Part shown: one piece after another, positions 14,868 to 23,370 of the stretch | Layout: the number at the start of each line of letters is the position of its first letter | Numbering within the stretch: position 1 is the stretch's first letter | Assembly: GCA_937912125.1 (NCBI GenBank) | Contig: CALDOK010000069.1 | Location: 1 to 43,378, forward strand | DNA length: 43,378 nucleotides | Reading direction: 5' to 3' | DNA from: an uncultured Pseudomonadota bacterium | GTDB lineage: Bacteria > Myxococcota_A > UBA796 > JAFGLY01 | Notes under the pieces: generated by a model | Told to the model about the DNA's origin: nothing | The model's database searches: none | Seen by the model: only the letters and a program-made list of their open reading frames with translations | Made by a program: the position numbers and the translations under genes

Positions 14868-16696
14868 GACTGGGCCTCCTCGTTGTGGAAGACGGGCTCA
14901 CGGCCCTGAACGCGGACGGCATCCTGCAGCGCCGCTTCGAGGTCGAAGCTGGGCTCGCGGCCGCGGTCGCGCCCGGGGCGCAGGCGGCCTTCGAGCATCG
15001 TGGCGAAGCCGTCCAGCAGGGACAGCACGGGGTTGGGTGAGCTCTGGCCGAGGCCGCAGCGGCTGGTGGCTTTGATCGTGGTGGCGAGCTCGCGCAGCCA
15101 GGGGAGGTCCTCGGGCAGGCCGTTGCCCGCGAGGATCCGCTCGAGACGGTCGGCCAGCAGCTTGTTGCCGGCCCGGCAGGGCACGCACCAGCCGCAGCTC
15201 TCTTCGACGAAGAACGCCATGTGCCAGGCGGTGATCTGCAGCAGGTCACGGCCGGGACCGAACACCATCATGGAGCCGCCGGTGGACAGCTCCTCGAAGG
15301 AGAGGTGCTTGCCGTAGTCGGCCGGGGGCACCAGCCGACCCGAGGGGCCGCCGACCTGCACCGCGATGGCGTCCTTGCCGCCCACCACCTCGAGGAACTC
15401 GTGCAGGGTGAGGCCGAAGGGCAGCTCCCAGACACCGGGACGCTCGCAGTCGCCGGAGACGCTCAGCAGCTTGGTGCCGCGGCTCTGGCCGGTGCCTAGG
15501 CGCGCCACAGAGGTGAAGCCGCGGTCCATCAGGTCGGTGGCGACGCAGAAGGTCTCGACGTTGTTGACCACCGTGGGCAGGCCCAGGTAGCCCTTCTGGA
15601 CGGGGAAGGGCGGGCGGTGCCGGGGGCAACCCCGGGCGCCTTCGCTGGACTCGATGAGCGCAGACTCTTCGCCGCACACGTAGGCGCCCGCGCCCAGCTG
15701 GACGCGGACGTCGAAGTCGAAGCCCTTGGCCCCGCCGATGTCGGCGCCGAGCAGGCCCGCTTCACGGCGCGCGTCGAGCTCGGCCTGCACCAGGGGTAGC
15801 AGCCAGCGGTACTCGCCGCGCAGGTAGATGAGGCCTTCTTGGGCGCCTACGGCCCAGGCGGCGATGGTCATGCCTTCGATGACGTCACCCGGGCGCTCCA
15901 TCAGGATCGTGCGGTCCTTGAAGGTGCCGGGCTCGCCTTCGTCGGCGTTGCAGATGATGACCTTGCGCTCGCCGGGGGACTGGCGGGCGAACTGCCACTT
16001 GAGGCCGGTGGGGAAGCCCGCGCCGCCACGGCCGCAGAGGCTGGCGGCCTTGACCTGGGCGATGACCTCGCCGGGCTCGAGGGAGATGGCGGCCAGCAGG
16101 CCGGCGCCGCGCTCGCGCTGGGTGAGGACCACAGGACCTGCGGCGCGAACATTGGGCGGGACCAGGGTGCTGATCTGCTCGAACAGGCTGGCGCCTGCGG
16201 CTGCGCGGGGCGCCAGATCGGCGGGGGTGGCGCCTGCCAGCAGGCGGGCGGCGATGGAGCGAGCGCGCTCGGGGTCCAGCCTGATGATGGGGACGTCGTC
16301 CACCAGCGCGGCCGGGCCGTGGTCGCACAGGCCGATGCAGGATGTCCAGGCGATGGAGACGCGACCGCAGGGGGTGGTCTGTCCCATCTCGATGCCCAGG
16401 GCTTGCTCGAAGGCCGCAGCCACGTCTTCGGCGCCTGCCAGCCGGCAGGACGCGCAGTCGCTCAGGTGGATGCGGACCGCCCCGGTCGGGCGCTCGGAGA
16501 GGAAGTGGTAGAAGCTGACCACTCCGCGCACATGGACCCCCGTGAGGCCCAGCTGTGCGGCGATCTCCTGAATGGCGGGCTCACCGACATGGCCGTGGGC
16601 GGCTTGTACGCCGCGGACCACGTCCATCAGGCGGGTGCTCTGGCCGCCGACGGCCTCCACCTGCGCCGCGATGCTCTGTCTCAGGTCCTCGCTCAT
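14864..16696 (-). CDS. hoxF: NAD-linked hydrogenase diaphorase subunit HoxF (fused NuoE- and NuoF-like domains)
   Basis: 610 residues, close to HoxF of Ralstonia-type soluble hydrogenases, in which a NuoE-like domain is fused to NuoF. Residues 1-150 are the thioredoxin-like [2Fe-2S] domain with Cys81, Cys84, Cys120 and Cys124. The NADH site GRGGAGFPTGLKW is at 222-234 and the FMN site CNADEGEPGTFKDR near 249. The C-terminal [4Fe-4S] motif is SCGWCVPCRAG with a later Cys in SRCGLGQ. It oxidises or reduces NAD(H) for the hydrogenase. ATG 16696 has GGAG five bases upstream; a longer start at 16807 would run through the inverted repeats of the leader and is unlikely. First gene of the hox operon. 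Confidence 0.95.
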   Translation of the reverse strand: MSEDLRQSIAAQVEAVGGQSTRLMDVVRGVQAAHGHVGEPAIQEIAAQLGLTGVHVRGVVSFYHFLSERPTGAVRIHLSDCASCRLAGAEDVAAAFEQALGIEMGQTTPCGRVSIAWTSCIGLCDHGPAALVDDVPIIRLDPERARSIAARLLAGATPADLAPRAAAGASLFEQISTLVPPNVRAAGPVVLTQRERGAGLLAAISLEPGEVIAQVKAASLCGRGGAGFPTGLKWQFARQSPGERKVIICNADEGEPGTFKDRTILMERPGDVIEGMTIAAWAVGAQEGLIYLRGEYRWLLPLVQAELDARREAGLLGADIGGAKGFDFDVRVQLGAGAYVCGEESALIESSEGARGCPRHRPPFPVQKGYLGLPTVVNNVETFCVATDLMDRGFTSVARLGTGQSRGTKLLSVSGDCERPGVWELPFGLTLHEFLEVVGGKDAIAVQVGGPSGRLVPPADYGKHLSFEELSTGGSMMVFGPGRDLLQITAWHMAFFVEESCGWCVPCRAGNKLLADRLERILAGNGLPEDLPWLRELATTIKATSRCGLGQSSPNPVLSLLDGFATMLEGRLRPGRDRGREPSFDLEAALQDAVRVQGREPVFHNEEAQS

Positions 16697-16724
16697 GGCG
16701 TCTCCGTCTGGAGGGTTGTTTGCT

Positions 16725-16740
16725 CGTGGACGAGTCCACG
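16725..16740. promoter_or_regulatory. Perfect 16-bp dyad upstream of hoxF
   Basis: CGTGGACGAGTCCACG has perfect 7-bp arms around two bases. It lies 29-44 bases upstream of the hoxF ATG, just downstream of the suggested -10, where a repressor would block transcription. It could also form a hairpin in the leader RNA. Confidence 0.45.
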
Positions 16741-16742
16741 CT

Positions 16743-16773
16743 CGACGGGCCATTCTAGTGTCGCGGCCCGTCG
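16743..16773. promoter_or_regulatory. Inverted repeat flanking a putative hoxF -10 box
   Basis: Arms CGACGGGCC and GGCCCGTCG are perfect over 9 bp and separated by 13 bases that contain TAGAAT on the minus strand. Either an operator or a stem-loop. A shorter related dyad (CGGGCC...GGCCCG) lies at 16809-16832. Confidence 0.45.
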
Positions 16774-16949
16774 GGGCCACTGAATCGCTATTCATTTCTC
16801 CGAACATACGGGCCCGGTCATAGTTCGGCCCGGGAGGGGCTGATGCTCGTCAGGTTCCAGCCGCCCGGCCTATCATGTACAGTCGCCCATATATGGCGTA
16901 GATCGAAGCTTCGTGGCGAGTGGCCGTCGCTCCGTGCCGGTTTCGCCGA

Positions 16950-17534
16950 TCAGCCCTCTTCGTCTGGGGCATACCAGGCGAAGCGGCGCTGGCTCTCGGC
17001 GGTGGCCGCTTCGTCGGCCGTCATGGGCTCGTGCAGTGTCGCCAGGCGGGCGTAGATGCGCTGGGCCACCGGCTGCACTGCGGCCTGGACGGGCGGCGTC
17101 ATGGTGGTGCTCATGGTGTACAGCTCGACGGCCTCGATGGCGATGAGCTCGATCTCCTTGGGCATGGCCAGGCCCAGGCGATGGCCCATCTCGAGGGCCA
17201 CGGGCAGGGAGATCTCGTGGGCGTTGATCAGGCGGCGGCTTCCGGAGAGATCGTCGAGGCTGAGCTCTCGCACGCGGCCGGGCACGGGGTCGTCCGCGAG
17301 CACCGCATCGACGATGATGGCGCGGTCGTAGCCGGGCAGCATCTCCACCAGCTCGAAGCCGGCGCGCTGGCTCTTGAGCACCTGCACGTCGCGCAGGGGG
17401 TGGGCCCTGAGCAAGGCGCGCAGGGCGTCGGCCACGTGCAGACCCACGGCGTCATCGCTCATCACGGGGTTGCCCAGGGCCAAGACGAGAGACCCCTGGC
17501 CAGGACCAGCCCGACCAGGGGTGAAGGGGATCAC
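16950..17534 (-). CDS. Hydrogenase maturation endopeptidase for the Mvh-type large subunit
   Basis: 194 residues, GTG start. The HycI/HupD signature LVLALGNPVMSDDAVGLHVA is followed by AIIVDAV with the second Asp and by NAHEISLPVALEM, where the third metal-binding residue of the family (His) is expected. A 25-residue C-terminal extension rich in Ala and Glu is unusual in length. It is the last gene of the Mvh/Qmo-like operon, 13 bases behind the membrane subunit, and the MvhA encoded in that operon has a 26-residue tail to be removed. Confidence 0.9.
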   Translation of the reverse strand: MIPFTPGRAGPGQGSLVLALGNPVMSDDAVGLHVADALRALLRAHPLRDVQVLKSQRAGFELVEMLPGYDRAIIVDAVLADDPVPGRVRELSLDDLSGSRRLINAHEISLPVALEMGHRLGLAMPKEIELIAIEAVELYTMSTTMTPPVQAAVQPVAQRIYARLATLHEPMTADEAATAESQRRFAWYAPDEEG

Positions 17535-17547
17535 GGGGCCCTCGCCG

Positions 17548-18702
17548 CTACTTGGCGGCGGCGGTGCTGGTGGCGCCGACCCGGTCGCGGGCGGCCGCCT
17601 CCTTGACCTTGTTCAGGTACATGGCCATGGGGCGGTAGGCCAGGTGGGACCACTTGCCGAAGGGCACCTCCACCAGCAGCATGGGCACCGCGATGGCCAA
17701 GTGCAGCATGTACATGCAGTAGGTGAGCATGGGCAGGTCGGCCAGGCGGAAGGCATGCAGCAGGATGCCCGTGACGGAGGTCCCGAGGAGCAGCGCCAGG
17801 AACAACCAGTCGCTGGGGTGGCTGTACTTGTGGATCTGGTCCTTCTTGGCCATGCGGTCGGTGATCATGGTGATGGTGACGCCCAGCAGTACCAGGGTGG
17901 CGTAGTACCCGGGGATGCTGGTCCAGTGCCACGCGGTGTCCTCGATCTGGAACCAGGTGAGGAAGACGACTACCAGCAGCAGCATGGTGCCGTAGCCGGT
18001 GACCAGCAGCACGTGGCGCAGCCAGTGGAAGCGGGCGCGCTCGCCGTCGCAGGCGGCCCAGCGCTTCTGGGTGGCGGCGTGGATGACCAGCTCGTGCAGC
18101 TGCCCGAGGTAGTGCCCAGGGCCAGCACCGGAGCTCTTCATGGTCTTGGACCACATGCGCAGGACGTTGGTGGCCAGGAAGAAGGACAGCACCGCGGCCA
18201 TGATGAGGTCGCCGTAGTGGACCGCATGCTTGGGGGCGAAGAACTGCAGCATCACGTGCTCACGGGCCTCGGGATGCTCCGCCAGGAGCGGGAAGCCGAA
18301 GCCGGGCACGAAGAACAATGCCATGACCAGCGCCGCCAGCACCACCAGGATGGCGTACTCGGCGATGTGGTTGGTGTAGAGCAGCTTCGAGATGCCGGTC
18401 CAGTCGTAGCGGGCGGTGAGCCAGCGCCGCATGGACATCATCAGCTCGCCGGGCTCGGCCTCGCGGGGGCAGGTGTCCGAGCAGTCACCGCAGTAGTAGC
18501 AGAGCCAGGGGTCGAGGGACTCCTCGATGCGGCCCTCGAGGCCAAGCTGCATGGAGCGGATGTCGCGCCGGGGGAAGATGGTCTCGCGCTCGGACAGGCC
18601 GCAGGCCGCGGTGCAGTTGCCGCAGTTGAAGCACTTGTTGGCGTCGAGGCCGCCGTACTGGACGAGCTCATCCCGGAGCCTGGTGTTGATGCGGTACGCC
18701 AT
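17548..18702 (-). CDS. QmoC-like membrane subunit (HdrC iron-sulfur domain fused to cytochrome b-type domain)
   Basis: 384 residues. The N-terminal ~95 residues form an HdrC-like ferredoxin domain with two [4Fe-4S] motifs: Cys24/27/30/34 (CFNCGNCTAAC) and Cys68/71/74/78 (CYYCGDCSDTCP). The remainder has about six hydrophobic membrane segments (for example AILVVLAALVMALFF, HVLLVTGYGTMLLLVVVF, YMLHLAIAVPMLLV) with several His that could bind heme b, as in HdrE/NarI-like cytochromes. This HdrC-HdrE fusion is the architecture of QmoC, which links HdrA-like flavoproteins to menaquinone. It is located directly after a small winged-helix gene (2-base gap) and a QmoA-like gene. The quinone-linked role is inferred from architecture. 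Confidence 0.88.
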   Translation of the reverse strand: MAYRINTRLRDELVQYGGLDANKCFNCGNCTAACGLSERETIFPRRDIRSMQLGLEGRIEESLDPWLCYYCGDCSDTCPREAEPGELMMSMRRWLTARYDWTGISKLLYTNHIAEYAILVVLAALVMALFFVPGFGFPLLAEHPEAREHVMLQFFAPKHAVHYGDLIMAAVLSFFLATNVLRMWSKTMKSSGAGPGHYLGQLHELVIHAATQKRWAACDGERARFHWLRHVLLVTGYGTMLLLVVVFLTWFQIEDTAWHWTSIPGYYATLVLLGVTITMITDRMAKKDQIHKYSHPSDWLFLALLLGTSVTGILLHAFRLADLPMLTYCMYMLHLAIAVPMLLVEVPFGKWSHLAYRPMAMYLNKVKEAAARDRVGATSTAAAK

Positions 18703-18704
18703 GG

Positions 18705-18983
18705 CTAGCCCTCCAGGCCGTAGAGGTAGTAGTCGCCCTTCTGGCCCCGCTGGGCCACGGCGCCGTAGCGCTTCATGGCCATGATGTGCCAGAGGGCCTT
18801 GTCCGCCTCGAGGCCACACTCCTGCGCGATCTCGGGGACGGTCTTGGGCCCGGCCTCGAGGGTCGCCGCGAGCTGCTTGCGCAGGGCGAGGAGCTCCTTC
18901 TGGTAGGCCTTGAGCTCGTCGGACATGCCGCCGCAGCGCTCCCGGAGCACCATGATGGGCTTCTTGGGCTTGTTGTCACTCAT
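18705..18983 (-). CDS. Small winged-helix-like protein in the hydrogenase operon
   Basis: 92 residues. A basic start and a helical segment (ELKAYQKELLALRKQLAATL) lead to a winged-helix pattern: GPKTVPEIAQECGLEADK, then ALWHIMAMKRYGAVAQRG, then a short strand pair DYYLYGLEG. It may bind DNA or serve as a small adaptor subunit; it has no cysteines to hold a cluster apart from Cys17 and one in the helix-turn-helix. It is embedded between the QmoA-like and QmoC-like genes with gaps of 17 and 2 bases, so it is co-expressed with them. I cannot name a characterised family. Confidence 0.85.
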   Translation of the reverse strand: MSDNKPKKPIMVLRERCGGMSDELKAYQKELLALRKQLAATLEAGPKTVPEIAQECGLEADKALWHIMAMKRYGAVAQRGQKGDYYLYGLEG

Positions 18984-19000
18984 GGGTCAGCTCCTGATGC

Positions 19001-20317
19001 CTACTTGGCGGTGACTTCGTCGGTGGCATCGCACCAGTTGTTCTTCTGGAGCCAGTTGGCTGCCGCCATGGCGGCGTCACCGGCCTCGACGATGGCGTCG
19101 GGGATGTCCTTGGGACCGGCCGCCACACCACCGGCGAAGACGCCGGGGATGGTGGTGGCGCAGGGCTGGAGCTTGGCCTGGGGAGCGGCGAAGAAGCCGT
19201 CGTCGGCCTCGTCCACGTCCACCACGCCGGCCGCATGCCAGCCGGGCACCAGGCCCTGGGAGAGCACCACCATGTCGAAGCGCTCCTCGACGACGCGGCC
19301 CTCTTCGAGCCTCTCCACCCGGAGGATCACATCCTTGTTCTCCGCCTGGCTGATCTTGGCGACCTTACCCTTGACGACCTTGACCCCTTCGGCCAGGGCG
19401 CGGCGGTAGAACTGCTCGTAGCCCTTACCGAAGGCCCGGATGTCCATGTGGAACAGGGTGACGTCCAGATCGTGGACGTAGTGGCGCATCAGCACCGCCT
19501 GCTTGAGGGCGTACATGCAGCACACCCGCGAGCAGTAGGTGATGCCGATGGACTTGTCACGGCTGCCTGCGCACTGGATGTAGGCGATCTTGCGGGGGAT
19601 CTTGCCGTCGCTGGGGCGGATGACGGTCCCGTAGGGGCCGTCCGAGCTCTGGATGCGCTCCATGGCCAGCGGGTTGACCACGTTGGCGAACTCGTCGCCG
19701 TGGTACTCCTTCTTGGCGTCCATTGGGGTGATGTTCAGGCCCGTGGTGAGGACGACCGAGCCCACCTCGACGCGCGCCTGCTGGGCTTCCTGCAGGTAGT
19801 CCACGCAGTCCTTGGGACAGACCCGCGCGCACTTACCGCAGAAGGTACAGTTTGCGGTGTCGAGCACCGGCACCTGCGGGATGGCGTTGGCGTGTTCGAT
19901 GTAGATGGCCTTGCGCGCGCCCAGCCCGTAGTCGAACTCGTGGGGGACCTCGATGGGGCAGGCCAGCTCGCACCCGCCGCAGCCGACGCAGGCGTCGCTG
20001 TCCACATAGCGGGGCTTCCGGAGCAGCATGGCGCTGAAGCCAGGGCCCTTCCTGTCGATCTTGGTCAGCTCGGTCCAGGTCTCGACCTGGACATTGGGGT
20101 GGCTGCGGGTCTCGGCCATGCGGGGGGTGCAGATGCAGGATGAACAATCGAGCGTGGGGAAGACCTTGTTCAGGCCGACCATCACGCCGCCGATGGAGGG
20201 CTGCCGCTCGACCAGCAGCACCTTGTGGCCCTGCTCGCCGAGGTCGAGGGCGGCCTGCATCCCAGCGATGCCACCACCGACGACCAGGACGTCGTACCGT
20301 TCCTTGATTGTGGACAT
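19001..20317 (-). CDS. HdrA/QmoA-like iron-sulfur flavoprotein
   Basis: 438 residues, the size of QmoA rather than full HdrA (about 650). The FAD fold begins at once (VLVVGGGIAGMQAALDLG, residue 10). The HdrA-type cysteine motif FPTLDCSSCICTPRM gives Cys58, Cys61 and Cys63. Two complete [4Fe-4S] ferredoxin motifs are at Cys110/113/116/120 and Cys157/160/163/167. QCAGSRD and YCSRVCCMYALKQA follow, and a C-terminal FAD block VFAGGVAAGPKDIPDA closes the fold. In sulfate reducers QmoA works with QmoB and QmoC to pass electrons between quinone and a soluble enzyme. Here it sits between MvhA and the QmoC-like gene, so the soluble partner may be the hydrogenase. Confidence 0.9.
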   Translation of the reverse strand: MSTIKERYDVLVVGGGIAGMQAALDLGEQGHKVLLVERQPSIGGVMVGLNKVFPTLDCSSCICTPRMAETRSHPNVQVETWTELTKIDRKGPGFSAMLLRKPRYVDSDACVGCGGCELACPIEVPHEFDYGLGARKAIYIEHANAIPQVPVLDTANCTFCGKCARVCPKDCVDYLQEAQQARVEVGSVVLTTGLNITPMDAKKEYHGDEFANVVNPLAMERIQSSDGPYGTVIRPSDGKIPRKIAYIQCAGSRDKSIGITYCSRVCCMYALKQAVLMRHYVHDLDVTLFHMDIRAFGKGYEQFYRRALAEGVKVVKGKVAKISQAENKDVILRVERLEEGRVVEERFDMVVLSQGLVPGWHAAGVVDVDEADDGFFAAPQAKLQPCATTIPGVFAGGVAAGPKDIPDAIVEAGDAAMAAANWLQKNNWCDATDEVTAK

Positions 20318-20346
20318 GGAGTTGTTCCTCTCGTCTTAGGTGGCGC

Positions 20347-21861
20347 CTAGCGGCGGCTGCCCTGGGTGAGCAGGTTGCCCTCGCGGTCACGGACGCGGAC
20401 GGTGAGGGGCATCTGGCCCGGGAGCGCGTGGGTGGCGCAGCCGAAGCAGGGGTCGTAGGCCCTGAACGCCATCTCGATCATGTTGAGGATGGGCTCGGTG
20501 ACCTCCACCCCCGGCTTGATCAGGCCCTGCGCGGCCTTCTTGATGCTCATGCAGATGGGGGCGTGGTTGTTGGTGGTGCCGACGATGAGGTTGGCCTTGG
20601 TGATGATGCCGTTCTCGTCGGTCTTGTAGTGGTGGGTCAGGGTGCCGCGGGGCGCCTCGACGATGCCGACGCCCTCTGTTGGCAGCTTGGTGGGCAGCGA
20701 GCGGTAGGCCTCGGGGTCCACGATGGCCGGGTCGTTGACCAGCTCCCAGGCCCGCTCGGCGGCATTGAGCAGCTCGATGACGCGAGCCCAGTGGATGGCC
20801 AGGGTGTGGTGCACCGGGGTCTTGCCCGAGGCGTCGCCTGTGAGCGTCTCGAAGTACTTCTCGTAGGCCTCCTGGGCCAGGGGGCTGTTCATGCCGTCGC
20901 TGACGTTGAGCCTGGACTGGGGGGTGGCGCGGTAGACGCCGGACTCCGGGCCGTCCACGAAGCCCCTCCAGCCGATCTTCTTGAGGTAGGGGAACTTGAG
21001 GTAGGACCAGGGCTCCACCCGCTCGGCCACGTGCTCCATGTACTCGTTGGGGGAGTACTCGGTGCACTGCTCTCCGTTGGGGTCGCAGTAGCGGACCTTG
21101 CCGTCGTAGAAGTTGACTTTGCCCTGCGCGTCCACCAGTCCCATGGACCAGGTCTTGTGCAGGTAGGGGCCGTTCAGGATGATGTCGACGTACTTCTCGT
21201 TGGCCAGGACCACGTCGTGGAACAGCTGCAGGGTGAACTGCGCGAACTCTTTCATATAGGAGATGATCTCCTTGAGCCGCGCCTGCTCCTCGAGGCTGAT
21301 GGGCTTGGACATGCCACCGGGGATGCAGTTGATGGGGTTGACCGGCTTGCCCCCGAAGATGGCTGCCGCCTCGTGCCCCCACTGGCGGCACTGGATGACC
21401 TTGCCGCCGATCTCTAGGCCCACCTTGCCGATCACGCCGATGAGGTTGCGCGTGGCCGGATCGTGGTCGGGGCCCATGACGAAGTCGGGGGCGCCCAGGG
21501 CGTAGAAGTGGGTGGTGTGGTCGGTGACGTAGAAGATGTTGTACTGCAGCTCGCGCAGCTTGTGGGCCGTTTTGGTGAGCTCGATGCCGTACACCGCGTC
21601 GCAGGCCTTGGCCGCGGCGAAGTGGTGAGCTTCGGGGCAGACGCCGCAGATGCGCGGGGTGATGCGGGGCATCTCTTCGACCGGGCGGCCTTCCGCGAAC
21701 TTCTCGAAGCCGCGCAGCTCGGGCACCTGGAAGAAACACTCGGCCACGTTGCCTTCCTGGTCCAGGAAGATGTCGATCTTTCCGTGGCCTTCGAGGCGGG
21801 TGACCGGGTCGATGCTGATGCGCCGGAAGCCTTCGGCGGTCTTCACATGCTTGGTGGTCAT
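20347..21861 (-). CDS. mvhA: Mvh-type NiFe hydrogenase, large subunit (group 3c)
   Basis: 504 residues. Nickel ligands are Cys72 and Cys75 in RICGVCPEAHHF and Cys472 and Cys475 in DPCFGCATH, with His478; a 26-residue tail follows for proteolytic maturation. EAPRGTLTHHYKTDENG and the DPVTRLEGHGKIDIF start are typical of group 3. The company of mvhG, mvhD and hdrA genes assigns it to group 3c, the hydrogenases that feed HdrA. It is clearly a different enzyme from the HoxH encoded 7 kb downstream. Start 18 bases after the mvhG stop. Confidence 0.95.
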   Translation of the reverse strand: MTTKHVKTAEGFRRISIDPVTRLEGHGKIDIFLDQEGNVAECFFQVPELRGFEKFAEGRPVEEMPRITPRICGVCPEAHHFAAAKACDAVYGIELTKTAHKLRELQYNIFYVTDHTTHFYALGAPDFVMGPDHDPATRNLIGVIGKVGLEIGGKVIQCRQWGHEAAAIFGGKPVNPINCIPGGMSKPISLEEQARLKEIISYMKEFAQFTLQLFHDVVLANEKYVDIILNGPYLHKTWSMGLVDAQGKVNFYDGKVRYCDPNGEQCTEYSPNEYMEHVAERVEPWSYLKFPYLKKIGWRGFVDGPESGVYRATPQSRLNVSDGMNSPLAQEAYEKYFETLTGDASGKTPVHHTLAIHWARVIELLNAAERAWELVNDPAIVDPEAYRSLPTKLPTEGVGIVEAPRGTLTHHYKTDENGIITKANLIVGTTNNHAPICMSIKKAAQGLIKPGVEVTEPILNMIEMAFRAYDPCFGCATHALPGQMPLTVRVRDREGNLLTQGSRR

Positions 21862-21879
21862 GGCGAGTCTCCCTGCGCC

Positions 21880-22851
21880 CTACTTGCGCGCCTTGAGATG
21901 GCTGGAGCCGAGGCTGAAGCGGTAGAAGGTCCCCGTGGGGTCGGCGATCTGGGCGACCAGCTTTCTGGCGACTTCCTCGTCCTCGGTGTCGATGAGGGAG
22001 CCGATGGCGCTGATCATGGCCGTGCCCATGTCCACCACCTTGCCGGCGGGGCCGTAGCAGCCGCGGCAGGGCAGGCCGGCCTTGGTGCACAGGCCGCCGC
22101 AGCCGGAGCGGGTGGCGGGGCCCAGGCAGACCACGCCCTGCTCGAGCAGGCAGTGGTCCGGATCGGGGATGATCTCGTGGGGGCGGTGGAACGCGGTGAT
22201 GCGGGTGTTGCGCTTCTCGCGGTGGCACTCGTCACAGATGGACTTGTCGTCGCAGCCCACCCGCAGCGCGGCGTTGCGTAGGGGCACGGCGCCGCTGGCC
22301 ACCAGACCGATGACCTTCCAGACCTGGTCGGCCTGGGGCGGACAGCCCGGGATCTCGTAGTCCACCTGCACCACGTCCTTGAGACGGATGACCTGATCGT
22401 AGAAGACCGGGATCTCCAGCTGGCCGAACTCGGTCTCGACGATGTGCTGGGGCTCGACGCCGTCGGGATTGTCGATGGACGGATTGTTGTGGTAGGAGGC
22501 GTCGAAGATGCCCTTGGTGTCCTTGAGGTTGGCCAGGGCGGGGATGCCGCCGTCGCCAGCGCAGGAGCCGTAGGCCACCAGGCACTTGGCCTTCTTGCGC
22601 AGCAGCCTGGCCAGCTCCTCCTGCTCGGAGGTGCGGATGCTGCCGTTGTAGAAGCAGACGTCGATGTGGCCGTCGGGGTAGTCGGCCACGTGTTGGTACT
22701 TGAAGTCGGCGGCGCATGGCCAGAAGACCACGTCTGCCACCTGGATGAGGTCGATGAGGCGGGGGCCGATCTCCAGCAGCGAGATGTCACACCCGCCGCA
22801 GCTGGCGGCCCAGTACATACCGACCTTGAGCTTGGGCGTTGCTTCGCTCAT
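21880..22851 (-). CDS. mvhG: Mvh-type NiFe hydrogenase, small subunit
   Basis: 323 residues. The proximal cluster motif ASCGGCDISLLEIG opens the protein, with VAYGSCAGDGGIPA and EIPGCPPQADQVW completing it. The C-terminal half carries further Cys groups (ICDECHRE, DPDHCLLEQGVVCLG, SGCGGLCTKAGLPCRGCYGP), expected to hold the medial and distal [4Fe-4S] clusters of the three-cluster MvhG type. ATG 22851 has GGGAGAG about 7 bases upstream. It relays electrons from MvhA to MvhD. It lies two bases after mvhD. Confidence 0.95.
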   Translation of the reverse strand: MSEATPKLKVGMYWAASCGGCDISLLEIGPRLIDLIQVADVVFWPCAADFKYQHVADYPDGHIDVCFYNGSIRTSEQEELARLLRKKAKCLVAYGSCAGDGGIPALANLKDTKGIFDASYHNNPSIDNPDGVEPQHIVETEFGQLEIPVFYDQVIRLKDVVQVDYEIPGCPPQADQVWKVIGLVASGAVPLRNAALRVGCDDKSICDECHREKRNTRITAFHRPHEIIPDPDHCLLEQGVVCLGPATRSGCGGLCTKAGLPCRGCYGPAGKVVDMGTAMISAIGSLIDTEDEEVARKLVAQIADPTGTFYRFSLGSSHLKARK

Positions 22852-22853
22852 GG

Positions 22854-23354
22854 CTACTCTCCCCAGGGCTTGCGGTCTTGCCCGTGGCCGACGCCACGGT
22901 CGTGGAGCATTCCGGGCCAGTTCAGCGGACCGAGAGCCCGCACGTTCTCGACGGTCTGCGCGACCAGCTTGGAGAACTTCTCGGCCTCGGAGGCGCTGAC
23001 CCACTCGTGTACGAAGCGCTCCTTCTCGATGCCCAGGTCCTCGAGCACCCGCTGGAGCAGGGGCATGCGAACCATGGTCTTGAAGTTGCCGCTGATGTAG
23101 TGGCAGCAGCCCGGGTGGCAGCCGCAGACCATCACACCATCGGCTCCCCGCGAGAACGCGGCGGTGACGAGCTGCGGGTCGATGCGACCGGAGCAGTTCA
23201 GCCGGATGATGTCGGCGTTGGCCGGATACTTGAGGCGGGCGATCCCCGCGTTGTCGGCGCCCGTGTAGGAACACCAGTAGCAGAGGAAGGCGATGATGCG
23301 GGGCTCCCAGGCGGGGCTGGCCGCGGTCTCACGCGAGGCTTGCGGTTGGGCCAT
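22854..23354 (-). CDS. mvhD: MvhD-type [2Fe-2S] electron-transfer subunit
   Basis: 166 residues. Conserved cysteines at 25 and 28 (CYWCSYTGAD), 54 (RLNCSGRIDP) and 77, 79, 83 and 84 (MVCGCHPGCCHY) are those of the MvhD/FlpD family, which holds a [2Fe-2S] cluster and docks the hydrogenase on HdrA. In QmoB and some HdrA proteins this domain is fused to the C-terminus of HdrA; here it is a separate gene 16 bases downstream of hdrA. A tail of about 25 residues rich in His, Gly and charged residues is extra. Confidence 0.94.
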   Translation of the reverse strand: MAQPQASRETAASPAWEPRIIAFLCYWCSYTGADNAGIARLKYPANADIIRLNCSGRIDPQLVTAAFSRGADGVMVCGCHPGCCHYISGNFKTMVRMPLLQRVLEDLGIEKERFVHEWVSASEAEKFSKLVAQTVENVRALGPLNWPGMLHDRGVGHGQDRKPWGE

Positions 23355-23370
23355 GGTGCGCTCCTGTGGG

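Larger units (their letters stand above)
16697..16949 (-). promoter_or_regulatory. hoxF upstream region with four inverted repeats
   Basis: The 253 bases between the upstream protease gene and hoxF contain no gene but are full of dyads: 16725-16740, 16743-16773, 16781-16794 and 16809-16832, plus a 10-bp palindrome CCATATATGG at 16887-16896. Read on the minus strand, TAGAAT (16757 to 16752) resembles a -10 box and sits in the spacer of the second dyad. No clear -35 or sigma-54 element was seen and no U tract makes any of the hairpins an obvious terminator. This arrangement suggests a regulated promoter for hoxFUYH rather than simple read-through. Confidence 0.5.

Noticed and set aside
17548..20317. 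HdrABC heterodisulfide reductase
   Set aside because: No HdrB-type CCG cysteine motifs occur in any product here. The HdrC-like domain is fused to a membrane domain, which fits QmoC better.
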